Origin: Duncaniella freteri
Lineage (GTDB): Bacteria; Bacteroidota; Bacteroidia; Bacteroidales; Muribaculaceae
Reading direction: 5' to 3'
Length of the DNA: 64,000 bases
Assembly (NCBI RefSeq): GCF_004766125.1
Contig: NZ_SJSA01000002.1
Location: forward strand, 744,001-808,000
Shown here: positions 35,495 to 44,270 of the stretch, piece by piece
Layout of the letters: the number at the start of each line of letters is the position of its first letter
Position numbering within the stretch: the stretch's first letter is position 1
Translations under genes and position numbers: made by a program
Notes under the pieces: model-generated
The model's input: only the letters and a program-made list of their open reading frames with translations
Database searches by the model: none
What the model was told of the DNA's origin: nothing

Positions 35495-36322
35495 CTATTT
35501 TTTTGCAATCTCTCCAAGAAAACTCCTCAGGACTGCGGCGAATTGAACCGGATTATCAAGGAAGCTGTAATGACCGCATCCCGGGAACGAAACAAGTCCG
35601 GCATCGGGTATCAGACGCTCCATGGTGCGGGCATCAGACAGCGGTGTGGCTGTGTCATTCTCGCCCCATACAAGCAGCACAGGAACCTTGACGAGCGGAA
35701 GACGGTCAGTAAGGTCCTCATTAACGACACGTGACAGTATGCGACGCATCATCGGTGAAGCAGAGGCATAGTCACTCGACCCGGCTTTGGCACGGCGTGC
35801 ATCAAGTTTCAGCTCAGCCTTTGACTTGCCATATATGAGATACATCATCCGCTTTATAGCCTTGAAAGTATACACTTTCCGATAATAACTGAACGAACGT
35901 CTGGGCTTTATCCCGGCTGCATCCACAAGTATCATAGCCTTGACCTCGGGATGACGAGAGGCATAAAGAATGCCTACACGTCCACCGAAAGAGTGACCTA
36001 ACAGCACAGGATTCCTGATGCCGAGAGCCTCGATGAATTCCTCCATGGCACAGGTGTAATCCTCCACCCCCCATACCGCACAAGGCTCTTCAGATTTGCC
36101 GAACCCTTGAAAATCCACATTGACAACGCGATATCCGGACTTAAGAGCAACACTCTCCACCGAAGCCAAAGTGGTGTGGTCACACCCCCATCCGTGCATA
36201 AGGATGATGGTCGGCTCCCAAACACCGCGGTCAGATGTCACGACGGTCGCCGCAGGACCTCCGGAGGGACGGTTGTCGGTATAATGGAAGCGCAATGAAC
36301 GTATTGTTATGTCCTTTTCCAT
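35495..36322 (-). CDS. Alpha/beta hydrolase
   Basis: From ATG 36322 the protein is 275 residues. It has the oxyanion-hole motif LMHGWGCDHT, nucleophile elbow GHSFGGR, acid residue in VWGENDTATP and catalytic His in GCGHYSFLDN, giving a complete Ser-Asp-His triad. A longer frame starts at 36475 but its first 51 residues lack homology and conservation-like character, so the internal ATG is preferred. It lies 34 bases upstream of the membrane Mur ligase and likely shares its transcript; substrate unknown. Confidence 0.85.
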   Translation of the reverse strand: MEKDITIRSLRFHYTDNRPSGGPAATVVTSDRGVWEPTIILMHGWGCDHTTLASVESVALKSGYRVVNVDFQGFGKSEEPCAVWGVEDYTCAMEEFIEALGIRNPVLLGHSFGGRVGILYASRHPEVKAMILVDAAGIKPRRSFSYYRKVYTFKAIKRMMYLIYGKSKAELKLDARRAKAGSSDYASASPMMRRILSRVVNEDLTDRLPLVKVPVLLVWGENDTATPLSDARTMERLIPDAGLVSFPGCGHYSFLDNPVQFAAVLRSFLGEIAKK

Positions 36323-36426
36323 AATCGACAACAAAATTATAAAAATCCGCCACGTTATGCAAAAAAAATAGAGTACAGAGTTTAGAAGTGCCGAAGCACA
36401 TGTACAGGTTTTATCAAACAGTATTC

Positions 36427-36804
36427 TCATCTTACAAGCCTGTATATTTCCGATGTTAGAGGTCGCCCTGTACATGGGTCAGTGAGAGTGAGGCTGCGGA
36501 GCTGATAATAATAGTACCAGTACTGGAATAACTGATTGATATAATCGCAACGTGATTCATCATTCCTGATATGTGAATCATTGAGATCAAGTACCGACAA
36601 CTTACCTATCATGAATGTCTCCACATTGGCGGAATAGCGTCGGCCGGCTGTCTCACCAGCCTTAGAAGCTATCGCCACTTGCTCGCGCTGGTTGTTGAAT
36701 CGCTCCACAAGCACGAATATATCCTGACTGAAATCGAGAGATTCCCTGACATGTTTCACAATCTCTTTTCCGGAAATATAATAAGCCGCTATATCGCGGT
36801 CCAT
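36427..36804 (-). pseudogene. TolC-family C-terminal remnant
   Basis: A 125-residue frame resembles only the C-terminal end of TolC-type outer-membrane efflux proteins: GRRYSANVETFMIGKLSVLD, LNDSHI and YINQLFQYWYYYYQLRSLTL, then DPCTGRPL. Normal members exceed 400 residues and carry a signal peptide; neither is present. The first codons overlap the end of the SDR gene, and TolC-like sequence begins around residue 12. It looks like the 3' stump left when the CMP-sugar gene trio was inserted or the front deleted. Translation from the overlapping ATG remains possible. Confidence 0.65.
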
Positions 36805-37529
36805 CCGCCGTCAGCGGCAATTATCTGACCTGTGATATACTTCGCTCCATCCGATACGAGGAAGAGACACAGCGGGGCTATGTCGTCAGGATTGCCCATA
36901 CGTTTCATGGGACAACGGTGATTATAGTTCCTTACGAATTCCTCACGCTGGTGATCCCATATGCCGCCCGGGCATACGCAGTTGACTCGGATACCGTATT
37001 TCCCCAAATAGGATGCCATATAGCGTGTGAAATTTATTATTCCACCCTTTATGGCGCAATATTCCACAGGGGATGTGCCTCCGTAGTCCTCATAGATCGT
37101 GAAATCATTGCCTACGATACCGTAAATGGAACCGAAATTGACTATAGAGCCGTAGCCCTGACGCTCCATCACGAGCGACACCTGACGATCGATGTAGAAC
37201 ACAGAGTTCAGCTGCAATCTCACATTCTCCTCCCAGTGCTCAAACGGCGTATCCTCAAACCGGTATCTCCCCCAATCCTTGGTGTGTGGATATGCAGCAT
37301 TGATGAGTCCGTCGATACGTCCGTAATTATTGACTGTAAACTCTATCAGACCGTCAATAGACTCATTCGATCCCATGTCAAGTCCATAAGTGCCTTTATC
37401 CGCATCTGTCTCACAGGAGATATCGGCATCCACCACTCTTGCTCCGTGGTCATTCAATTCCCTGACTATCTCGCGCCCTATCAGGCCGCGTCCGCCTGTA
37501 ACTATGATTACTTTATCTTTCAGATTCAT
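36789..37529 (-). CDS. SDR oxidoreductase, PtmA-like
   Basis: The 246-residue short-chain dehydrogenase has the NAD-binding motif VTGGRGLIG (residues 9-17), a serine in VNFGSIYGIVG and the catalytic YCAIKGG (YxxxK), ending ITGQIIAADGGWTAI. It resembles PtmA proteins of flagellin and surface-sugar modification clusters. I chose ATG 37529; a longer frame from 37565 adds 12 unconvincing residues. It overlaps the oxidoreductase gene upstream by 17 bases and forms an operon with it and a cytidylyltransferase. Confidence 0.85.
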   Translation of the reverse strand: MNLKDKVIIVTGGRGLIGREIVRELNDHGARVVDADISCETDADKGTYGLDMGSNESIDGLIEFTVNNYGRIDGLINAAYPHTKDWGRYRFEDTPFEHWEENVRLQLNSVFYIDRQVSLVMERQGYGSIVNFGSIYGIVGNDFTIYEDYGGTSPVEYCAIKGGIINFTRYMASYLGKYGIRVNCVCPGGIWDHQREEFVRNYNHRCPMKRMGNPDDIAPLCLFLVSDGAKYITGQIIAADGGWTAI

Positions 37530-38448
37530 CGTCCAAACATATTTTAAGCACACTGAGAGCATCACCCACAGTGTTAAAGGATTCTTTCTTATTGTTTCTT
37601 ACAAGATCTGCAAAATATCTTAACTGCGCCTCGTACGTATCAAGTATTGAATCATCCGACCGGAACAACACTTGACCGTCGGATGTCCGGACGACCATAT
37701 TCCGGGCGAGATCACATAACCATGTCTCGTCCTCCCATACAATCTCCAAAGTCCGTTTATAGTCACGCCGATAGTAATTCAACACCACACTCGCACAGAA
37801 GTTGCCGTAGTCCATTGTATAGTTGGCATAGTCCACGGCTCTAATGCCAAGAGAGGAACCGTTCCTAAGGACCTTGACGACGCTTTCCGGTATGCCAAAT
37901 ATCCAGTAAAGGTAATCAATCTCATGAATAAGATCAATATTGACACCTCCACCCATCTCCGGGACAGATGAATACACCTTCCGGAAATCGGCATCCTTAC
38001 GCCATTCTGGCAGATAGGACCCGCAATATACGTTCACCTCATTGACTGCCACTCCACGTGTCTCTACGGCGTTCTTGATGAAACGGATGGAATCAAGAAA
38101 ACGAAGATTGCACGCAACATAGGTCAATACACCTGACGACATGAGCTCTCGCACAACAGATTCGCATTCAAGCGTATGATGCACAGGCTTCTCTATAAAA
38201 AGAGGACAATCCAATTCTCGTGCAGCCATAAGCGACCTTAGATGCTCGGAAGTAGGAGTGGATATGATTGCGAAATCTATCTTTGTCCCCTTTATCGCAG
38301 AGATGTCATATATATCACGCACACCATCACAGGATGGTGCTCCAATGGATGAGCGCAGAGCCAGGATCTCTGCTTCCGGATCAATATTCCTCAGGGCTGC
38401 GATGTGCTTACGTGCAATTGAGCCTAAGCCTATTACGAGCACCCTCAT
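37513..38448 (-). CDS. Gfo/Idh/MocA-family oxidoreductase
   Basis: The 311-residue enzyme starts MRVLVIGLGSIARKHIAAL, the Rossmann fold of the family, and has the conserved FIEKPVHHTLE (EKP) and GGGVNIDLIHEIDYLYWIFG segments. It likely oxidises or reduces a sugar during synthesis of the activated sugar handled by its neighbours. A GTG two codons earlier overlaps the previous stop as GTGA and could be the start instead. Confidence 0.87.
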   Translation of the reverse strand: MRVLVIGLGSIARKHIAALRNIDPEAEILALRSSIGAPSCDGVRDIYDISAIKGTKIDFAIISTPTSEHLRSLMAARELDCPLFIEKPVHHTLECESVVRELMSSGVLTYVACNLRFLDSIRFIKNAVETRGVAVNEVNVYCGSYLPEWRKDADFRKVYSSVPEMGGGVNIDLIHEIDYLYWIFGIPESVVKVLRNGSSLGIRAVDYANYTMDYGNFCASVVLNYYRRDYKRTLEIVWEDETWLCDLARNMVVRTSDGQVLFRSDDSILDTYEAQLRYFADLVRNNKKESFNTVGDALSVLKICLDDESER

Positions 38449-38450
38449 CG

Positions 38451-39188
38451 TCACAACTCTATTTTACCTGTCTCTATAAGATAGGCGAGGTAATCATAAT
38501 CGGACGGTTCGTCAAGATCGAAACACACATGGTCCATAACATAAAACAATGACTTATCAGTCACGGCTCTGGGATGCTCACACATCAGTGCCTCGGGACG
38601 GTATACATAGATCGACGCGTTCATATCATATACCTTCGGAGCACTTTGGCGCGTGGTGTATTTTCCTCCAAGCACCACTTGGCAATATCCATTCCCATCT
38701 TCCTGGACCTGATTGAAATAAGGATTGCGGGCACATGGATTAACCGAAAATATCGTCTTGGCTTCAGGATTGGCAATAATAAGCCTGAGACAGGCCTCAA
38801 CATCTTCGACCGTACGGATGGGTGACGTCACATCAAGATCTATCACATAGTCGTAATTCCTGCCATAGTGTTCCTGAGCATAGCATAGCACATCACGGAT
38901 GGCATCAGGCTTACCACAGGTGTCATTCGCAAGATAGTCAGGACGTACATAATCGGTAGAAAGTCCATACTCCCGCGCCACACTCTTGATAGCTTCAGAG
39001 TCGGTGGAAAGCACTGTGTCCACACCATTATTCCCATCCGAGTCCTTTTGCGAGGCAAAACGATCGGAAAAACGCCTTGCCGTCTCAACAGAATATGCCA
39101 GCAACGGTTTTCCTCCAACCGGTTTTATATTCTTACCGGGAATCCCTTTCGACCCCCCTCGCGCACATATGGTAATCAGAATATTCAT
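38451..39188 (-). CDS. Acylneuraminate cytidylyltransferase-family enzyme
   Basis: The 245-residue enzyme begins ITICARGGSKGIPGKNIKPV, the nucleotide-binding loop of NeuA/PseF/LegF-type CMP-sugar synthetases, with DYVIDLDVTSPIRTVEDV in the middle. It activates a nine-carbon or related acidic sugar with CTP. No NeuB-type condensing gene is adjacent, so the sugar cannot be named. First gene of a three-gene operon with a strong promoter match upstream. Confidence 0.87.
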   Translation of the reverse strand: MNILITICARGGSKGIPGKNIKPVGGKPLLAYSVETARRFSDRFASQKDSDGNNGVDTVLSTDSEAIKSVAREYGLSTDYVRPDYLANDTCGKPDAIRDVLCYAQEHYGRNYDYVIDLDVTSPIRTVEDVEACLRLIIANPEAKTIFSVNPCARNPYFNQVQEDGNGYCQVVLGGKYTTRQSAPKVYDMNASIYVYRPEALMCEHPRAVTDKSLFYVMDHVCFDLDEPSDYDYLAYLIETGKIEL

Positions 39189-39249
39189 AATTCATCTATA
39201 TTTTCTGTAGGAATGCCCAAAAGGCTCATCCCATACAGCTTGCAGGAAA

Positions 39250-39281
39250 CAAAGTTATACACATTCCGGCGATTATGCAAA
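39250..39281 (-). promoter_or_regulatory. Promoter of the CMP-sugar trio
   Basis: On the minus strand TTTG (complement of 39278-39281), 20 bases, TAACTTTG (complement of 39250-39257): a full match to the Bacteroides consensus. The predicted leader is about 55 bases. Confidence 0.7.
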
Positions 39282-39344
39282 TGTTGGAAATGCAAAACTC
39301 AATAACACACATGTACGTTATTATTAGAAACAACCGTTTCAACC

Positions 39345-40682
39345 ATGCCAACCGACACCCCTAACAACACCTGCGACAACACATATGCCGAGCCGCAATG
39401 GCAGCTTGGATCTTTGCCTCCGTCTGTATCGCTGTATGTACTTGCGGCACTCGTAGGACTTATCACTGGTGGATGCGCATTTCTGCTTAAATCCATCATC
39501 AGATGGCTGTCTATACTGGTTGTCAACCATTTCAGCATTGTCGGTGTCAACTGGGCACTTCTCATTGTGCCACTCGCAGGAATCGTACTCACAGTGGCAC
39601 TCCAACGCTACGGTTTCAGACGTAATATCGAGCATGGTCTCGATAAGATCGATGCAATGGTGAAACAGAAAATCTGTGATATCCCGGCCACATATACCTA
39701 TGGTCCGATAATGGCATCCACACTGACCCTTGGATTCGGAGGGTCAGCAGGAGCCGAAGGTCCTATAGCCTCCACCGGAGCAGCACTCGCGAGCCAACTT
39801 GGGCGATGGGTGGGACTACCGCCTCGACTGATGATGATAATCATAGGATGCGGCGCAGGAGCAGGAATCGCTGGCATATTCAAGGCACCGATAGGAGGGA
39901 TGATGTTCACGCTCGAAGTCATGGGGATGTCAATGTCCACTGTATCGATGATAGCTCTGACCATAGCATGTGTCATAGGCGGTATGACAAGCTATGGCCT
40001 CACAGGATTCACTCTCGACGTCCCATTGACTCATCCTCAGTACTTCGACCCTCACATGAGCGGATGGATCATTGTGCTGGGTGTGCTCTGCGGCGTATAC
40101 TCGATATTCTATTACCGGATGGCAGGATGGACCGGCACACTACTTGAAAAGTTACGCTCGCCATGGGTAAGAGCCCTGGTATCCGGCGGCATCCTTTCGG
40201 TGCTTGTATTTATGTTCCCATCACTCTATGGCGAGGGATATTCCACAATGGCTAATCTTATCGACGGAGACCTGCACACAATGACCGAATTCTCATTCTG
40301 GCACAAGCAAGGAATGCCCACTGTTGAGACTGTGATGATAGTGTGTGGTGCGGTTGCAGCTGTGAAGGGTGTAGCATGTGCAGCCACTAACAGCGGAGGC
40401 GGTGTGGCAGGAGACTTTGCCCCCACCCTTTTTGCAGGGTGTATGGCAGGATTCTTTTTCGGTGGACTGCTCAACCATCTTTTCGGGCTTCAACTGCCTC
40501 TCGGCAACTGCGCACTTATAGCAATGGCGGGCACTATGGCGGGAATAATCCAGGCTCCGCTCATGTCAATGTTCATTGTAGTGGAGATGACCGGATATTA
40601 TGGAATGATGTTTCCTGTGGTCATATGCTCCGTGGTATCATATGCCACAGTATGGTGCCTGTCAATCCGGAATAAAAGATAA
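39345..40682 (+). CDS. ClC-family chloride channel/antiporter
   Basis: A 445-residue ClC protein with about ten or more membrane helices. The selectivity motif GSAGAEGP (residues 133-140) carries the gating glutamate Glu138, and GIFKAPIGGMMFTLEV follows as in the family. There are no C-terminal CBS domains. Whether it is a channel or a Cl-/H+ antiporter cannot be told by eye. It is monocistronic, divergent from the CMP-sugar trio. Confidence 0.93.
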   Translation: MPTDTPNNTCDNTYAEPQWQLGSLPPSVSLYVLAALVGLITGGCAFLLKSIIRWLSILVVNHFSIVGVNWALLIVPLAGIVLTVALQRYGFRRNIEHGLDKIDAMVKQKICDIPATYTYGPIMASTLTLGFGGSAGAEGPIASTGAALASQLGRWVGLPPRLMMIIIGCGAGAGIAGIFKAPIGGMMFTLEVMGMSMSTVSMIALTIACVIGGMTSYGLTGFTLDVPLTHPQYFDPHMSGWIIVLGVLCGVYSIFYYRMAGWTGTLLEKLRSPWVRALVSGGILSVLVFMFPSLYGEGYSTMANLIDGDLHTMTEFSFWHKQGMPTVETVMIVCGAVAAVKGVACAATNSGGGVAGDFAPTLFAGCMAGFFFGGLLNHLFGLQLPLGNCALIAMAGTMAGIIQAPLMSMFIVVEMTGYYGMMFPVVICSVVSYATVWCLSIRNKR

Positions 40683-40700
40683 GGCACAGATAATAAATAT

Positions 40701-40743
40701 ATCGGGACAGACCGCCACTGACCCCGGTCTGTCCCGATTGATT
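40701..40743. terminator. Terminator between convergent clc and EF-G2-like genes
   Basis: ATCGGGACAGACCG (40701-40714) pairs exactly with CGGTCTGTCCCGAT (40725-40738). The T-tract is modest on both strands. Confidence 0.7.
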
Positions 40744-40866
40744 ATTGCTGAGACTGCTGAACGTTAAGAGAGATTTTTCAGCAAGATTGTACGAAAAAAT
40801 CTAACCTTTAATTATATCTGATATATGATTAGGTTTGTACTAATCCTGTGTCCAGCGTTAAGTATT

Positions 40867-43026
40867 CTATTCATCAGCCTGGCTCTTCTCGGCGTACTCC
40901 TTGAGAAGCTTGTCCTGAACATCGGAAGGAACAAGTTCATAGGATGCGAACTTCATGGTGAATGCCGAACGCCCGCCTGTGATCGATGACAGAGCTGTAG
41001 AGTAACTGCCCATTTCCTTGAGAGGAACTTTAGCAATAATCTTCTCAAAACCGTTATCACTTTCCATGCCCATGATTATGGCTCGACGTCCCTGAAGATC
41101 GCTCATCACATCGCCCATCACATCACCCGGCACCATAACCTCCACATCATAGATAGGTTCAAGTACCTTAGGATTGGCATTGCGGAATGCTTCGGAGAAA
41201 GCGTTGCGGCCTGCCAGACGGAAAGAGATCTCATTTGAGTCAACAGGATGCATCTTGCCGTCGTAGATACATACTCTTACATCACGGGCATAGCTACCTG
41301 TCAGCGGACCCTGTTCCATACGGTCCATAAGCCCCTTGACTATGGCAGGAATAAACCGGGCATCAATGGCACCACCAACAATACAGTTGTGGACCACAAG
41401 TTTGCCACCCCATGACAGAGGTATCTCCTGAGTGTCACGTACACTCATCTTGAATTCCTGACTGCCGAACTTATATGTGTCAGGAGCAGGCATTCCCTCT
41501 GTATAAGGCTCAATGATGAGATGTACTTCACCAAACTGACCTGCACCACCGCTCTGCTTCTTGTGACGATAGTCGGCACGTGCTGCCTTGGTGATGGTCT
41601 CACGATAAGGTATGCGCGGCTCCTCAAACATGATCGGGAGCTTATCGTTGTTCTCCACACGCCACTTGAGAGTGCGCAGATGGAACTCGCCCTGACCTGA
41701 AAGAATAGTCTGTTTCAGTTCCTTACTCTGCTCGACAACCCATGTGGGATCCTCTTCATGCATACGGGTAAGAATAGTCATCAGTTTCTCGGCATCACTT
41801 TCAGTGACAGGACGGATAGCCCGGCGATACTTAGGTTCGGGATAACGGATGAAATCGAAACGATAATCGCAATCCTTGGCATCAAGAGTGTTGCCGGTGC
41901 GCACATCCTTAAGCTTGACCGTAGCTCCGATGTCGCCGGCACAGAGCTTATCCACCTGAGACTTAATGCCTCCGCACACACAATAGAGCTGCGCGATACG
42001 TTCTTTCGAGCCTCGTGTCACGTTGTCAAGATCGACACCTGGAGTAAGCGTACCCGACATCACCTTGAAATAGCTGACCTCACCGATATGAGGCTCCACA
42101 GTCGTCTTGAAGAAATATAATGAAAGAGGTGCATTGCTGTCAGGCTTGACCTCGACATTGTCTGTAGTTACCGGAGCAGGCATATCATTGACAAAAGGCA
42201 CCACATTGCCAAGGAATTCCATCATACGCCTCACACCCATGTCCTTAGCTGCACTTACGCAGAACACAGGGTAGATCGAACGGTCCACAAGACCTTTACG
42301 GATGCCTGCACGCATCTCATCCTCGGTAAGATGTCCCTCTTCAAAGAACTTATCCATCAGGGTCTCGTCATTCTCGGCAGCAGCCTCGACAAGAGCCTGA
42401 TGAAGTTCACGGGCATGCTCCATCTGATCGGCAGGGATCTCCTCTATAGTGGGGACACCGCCGTCAGGACCCCAGGAGTATTTTTTCATAAGCAGAACGT
42501 CGATCATAGCATTGAAGCCGGCTCCGCACTGAATCGGATACTGCACAGTCACGACCTTATTGCCGAAATGCTCACGCATCTCTTCGATCACGTTTTCATA
42601 ATCCGCTTTCTCACCATCAAGCTGATTGAGAGCGAATATCACAGGTTTCTTGAGTTTCTGAGTTGTGCGGAATATATTCTGTGTGCCCACCTCCACACCA
42701 TATTGGGCATTAATGAGAATGACACCGGTGTCTGTGACGTTAAGAGCTGTGATGGCGTTACCCACGAAGTCATCGGCTCCAGGGCAGTCAATCACATTGA
42801 GTTTCTTGCCGAGAAATTCAGCATAGAACACAGTAGAGAATACCGAATAGCCATATTCCTTCTCAACCGGGAAAGAATCGGATACGGTGTTGCCCGCTTC
42901 AACGGTGCCACGACGTTTTATCACTCCACACTCGTAAAGCATAGCTTCAGCGAGCGTGGTTTTACCCGAGCCCTTGCTTCCGAGAAGGGCAATGTTTTTA
43001 ATCTCGTTGGTTTGATAGACTTTCAT
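40867..43026 (-). CDS. Elongation factor G paralogue (EF-G2-like) with altered GTPase motifs
   Basis: The 719-residue protein has the EF-G domain series: G domain, domain II (VTRGSKERIAQLYCVCG), III, IV with GGAIDARFIPAIVKGLMDR, and V. The P-loop GSKGSGKTT is present, but the usual DTPGH is DCPGA (residues 80-84), lacking the catalytic histidine, and NKMD is NQLD (134-137). In Bacteroides a second EF-G lacking GTP-hydrolysis residues supports translation under carbon starvation; this gene is likely its counterpart. It is distinct from the housekeeping fusA. Confidence 0.85.
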   Translation of the reverse strand: MKVYQTNEIKNIALLGSKGSGKTTLAEAMLYECGVIKRRGTVEAGNTVSDSFPVEKEYGYSVFSTVFYAEFLGKKLNVIDCPGADDFVGNAITALNVTDTGVILINAQYGVEVGTQNIFRTTQKLKKPVIFALNQLDGEKADYENVIEEMREHFGNKVVTVQYPIQCGAGFNAMIDVLLMKKYSWGPDGGVPTIEEIPADQMEHARELHQALVEAAAENDETLMDKFFEEGHLTEDEMRAGIRKGLVDRSIYPVFCVSAAKDMGVRRMMEFLGNVVPFVNDMPAPVTTDNVEVKPDSNAPLSLYFFKTTVEPHIGEVSYFKVMSGTLTPGVDLDNVTRGSKERIAQLYCVCGGIKSQVDKLCAGDIGATVKLKDVRTGNTLDAKDCDYRFDFIRYPEPKYRRAIRPVTESDAEKLMTILTRMHEEDPTWVVEQSKELKQTILSGQGEFHLRTLKWRVENNDKLPIMFEEPRIPYRETITKAARADYRHKKQSGGAGQFGEVHLIIEPYTEGMPAPDTYKFGSQEFKMSVRDTQEIPLSWGGKLVVHNCIVGGAIDARFIPAIVKGLMDRMEQGPLTGSYARDVRVCIYDGKMHPVDSNEISFRLAGRNAFSEAFRNANPKVLEPIYDVEVMVPGDVMGDVMSDLQGRRAIIMGMESDNGFEKIIAKVPLKEMGSYSTALSSITGGRSAFTMKFASYELVPSDVQDKLLKEYAEKSQADE

Positions 43027-43184
43027 ATTCTCCTGAGATGTCGTTGTGGTAAATAATAATTAAAGAATATGCTTTAAGCAAATAATTAAAGCGTCCGCAA
43101 ATTAGTGATATTTTTCTACAATCTATCACTTTTGCCATGTGTTTTAAAACATAATTGCACAAAACAACAAGAATTCGTCCCGAA

Positions 43185-43216
43185 TTTGGTTAGTTCATTC
43201 AGTTTTGTTAAATTTG
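43185..43216 (+). promoter_or_regulatory. Promoter of the ROK kinase gene
   Basis: TTTG at 43185-43188, 20 bases, TAAATTTG at 43209-43216. Full consensus match; leader about 25 bases. Confidence 0.7.
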
Positions 43217-43247
43217 AGGGTTATTTACCAATCTTCATTTCACAACA

Positions 43248-44198
43248 ATGGCAAAACGTTACGTAGTGGGCATAGATATAGGCGGCACCCACACCGTATT
43301 CGGCATCGTGGATACAGACGGACACATCGTAGCCTGCGACAAGATAATGACAGGCGAATATCCTGAATTGTCCGACTATATCTCATCACTCGCCAAAGCT
43401 GTCACTGAACAGATTTCAGCCAACGGCCTGGAAGGACAGATCGAAGGCATAGGCATCGGAGCACCGGCAGTAAATCACAATACTGGAGTGATCGAGGGAG
43501 CTGTAGATCTTCCATGGCCATCACCCATCCCGCTCAAAGAGATGATGGAAAGTGCCACCGGACTCCCTGTATCAGCCACCAACGACGCTAACGCGGCAGC
43601 TATAGGCGAACAGATATACGGTGCAGGAAGAGGTCTGTCAGACTTCATAATCCTTACTCTCGGAACCGGAATCGGGAGCGGCATTGTCAGTGACGGACAT
43701 CTCGTGCACGGACACCGCGGACTCGCTGGAGAACTTGGTCACACCATCATACGTCCCGGAGGACGCCAATGCAGCTGCGGGCGCAAAGGATGCCTTGAGA
43801 CTTATGCATCCGCCAGAGGGATAGTGCATACTGCCATCGAAATGATCGCAGAATTCCCCGACATGAAATCCGTACTGAGTGAAATCCCTCCAAAGGACCT
43901 ATGCTCGGCAGATATAGGCAATGCGGCCGCCAACGGTGATCAGCTTGCCATACGTGTGCTCAAATATACAGGTGAGATTCTCGGAGAAGCTTGCGCCAAT
44001 TTCTGTGCCTATTCATCCCCTCAGGCAATAGTGTTCTTCGGAGGTGTAACCAAAGCAGGCGACCATCTGATAAACCCCATACGAGAATCTCTCGCAAAGC
44101 ATATACTTTACATATATAAAGACCAGGTTGAGATCACCACATCACAGCTTCCACACAATGATGCGGCAGTGCTCGGTGCAGCAGCGGCAGCATGGTGA
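43248..44198 (+). CDS. ROK-family sugar kinase (glucokinase-like)
   Basis: The 316-residue kinase begins YVVGIDIGGTHTVFGIVDTD (ATP-binding DxGxT), has TNDANAAAIGEQIYGAGRG (catalytic Asp), LGTGIGSGI and the zinc-binding CSCGRKGCLETYA that defines ROK proteins. It phosphorylates glucose or another hexose in the cytoplasm. Before the IS insertion the fucosidase ATG lay only about 62 bases downstream, so the two genes may once have been co-transcribed. Confidence 0.92.
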   Translation: MAKRYVVGIDIGGTHTVFGIVDTDGHIVACDKIMTGEYPELSDYISSLAKAVTEQISANGLEGQIEGIGIGAPAVNHNTGVIEGAVDLPWPSPIPLKEMMESATGLPVSATNDANAAAIGEQIYGAGRGLSDFIILTLGTGIGSGIVSDGHLVHGHRGLAGELGHTIIRPGGRQCSCGRKGCLETYASARGIVHTAIEMIAEFPDMKSVLSEIPPKDLCSADIGNAAANGDQLAIRVLKYTGEILGEACANFCAYSSPQAIVFFGGVTKAGDHLINPIRESLAKHILYIYKDQVEITTSQLPHNDAAVLGAAAAAW

Positions 44199-44259
44199 AG
44201 ACCGCACACCTAACACCACAACAGTGCCTTAATCCGAGACAATAACAAATCTTATCTCT

Positions 44260-44270
44260 TATATCCAAAT
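44260..44270. repeat. Left copy of 11-bp target-site duplication
   Basis: TATATCCAAAT, repeated exactly at 45605-45615 on the other side of the second IS4-family element. Eleven bases is in the range known for IS4-type transposition. Confidence 0.75.

Noticed and set aside
36323..36475. Longer N-terminus of the alpha/beta hydrolase
   Set aside because: The extra 51 residues are cysteine-rich and unlike the family; the internal ATG gives the normal length.
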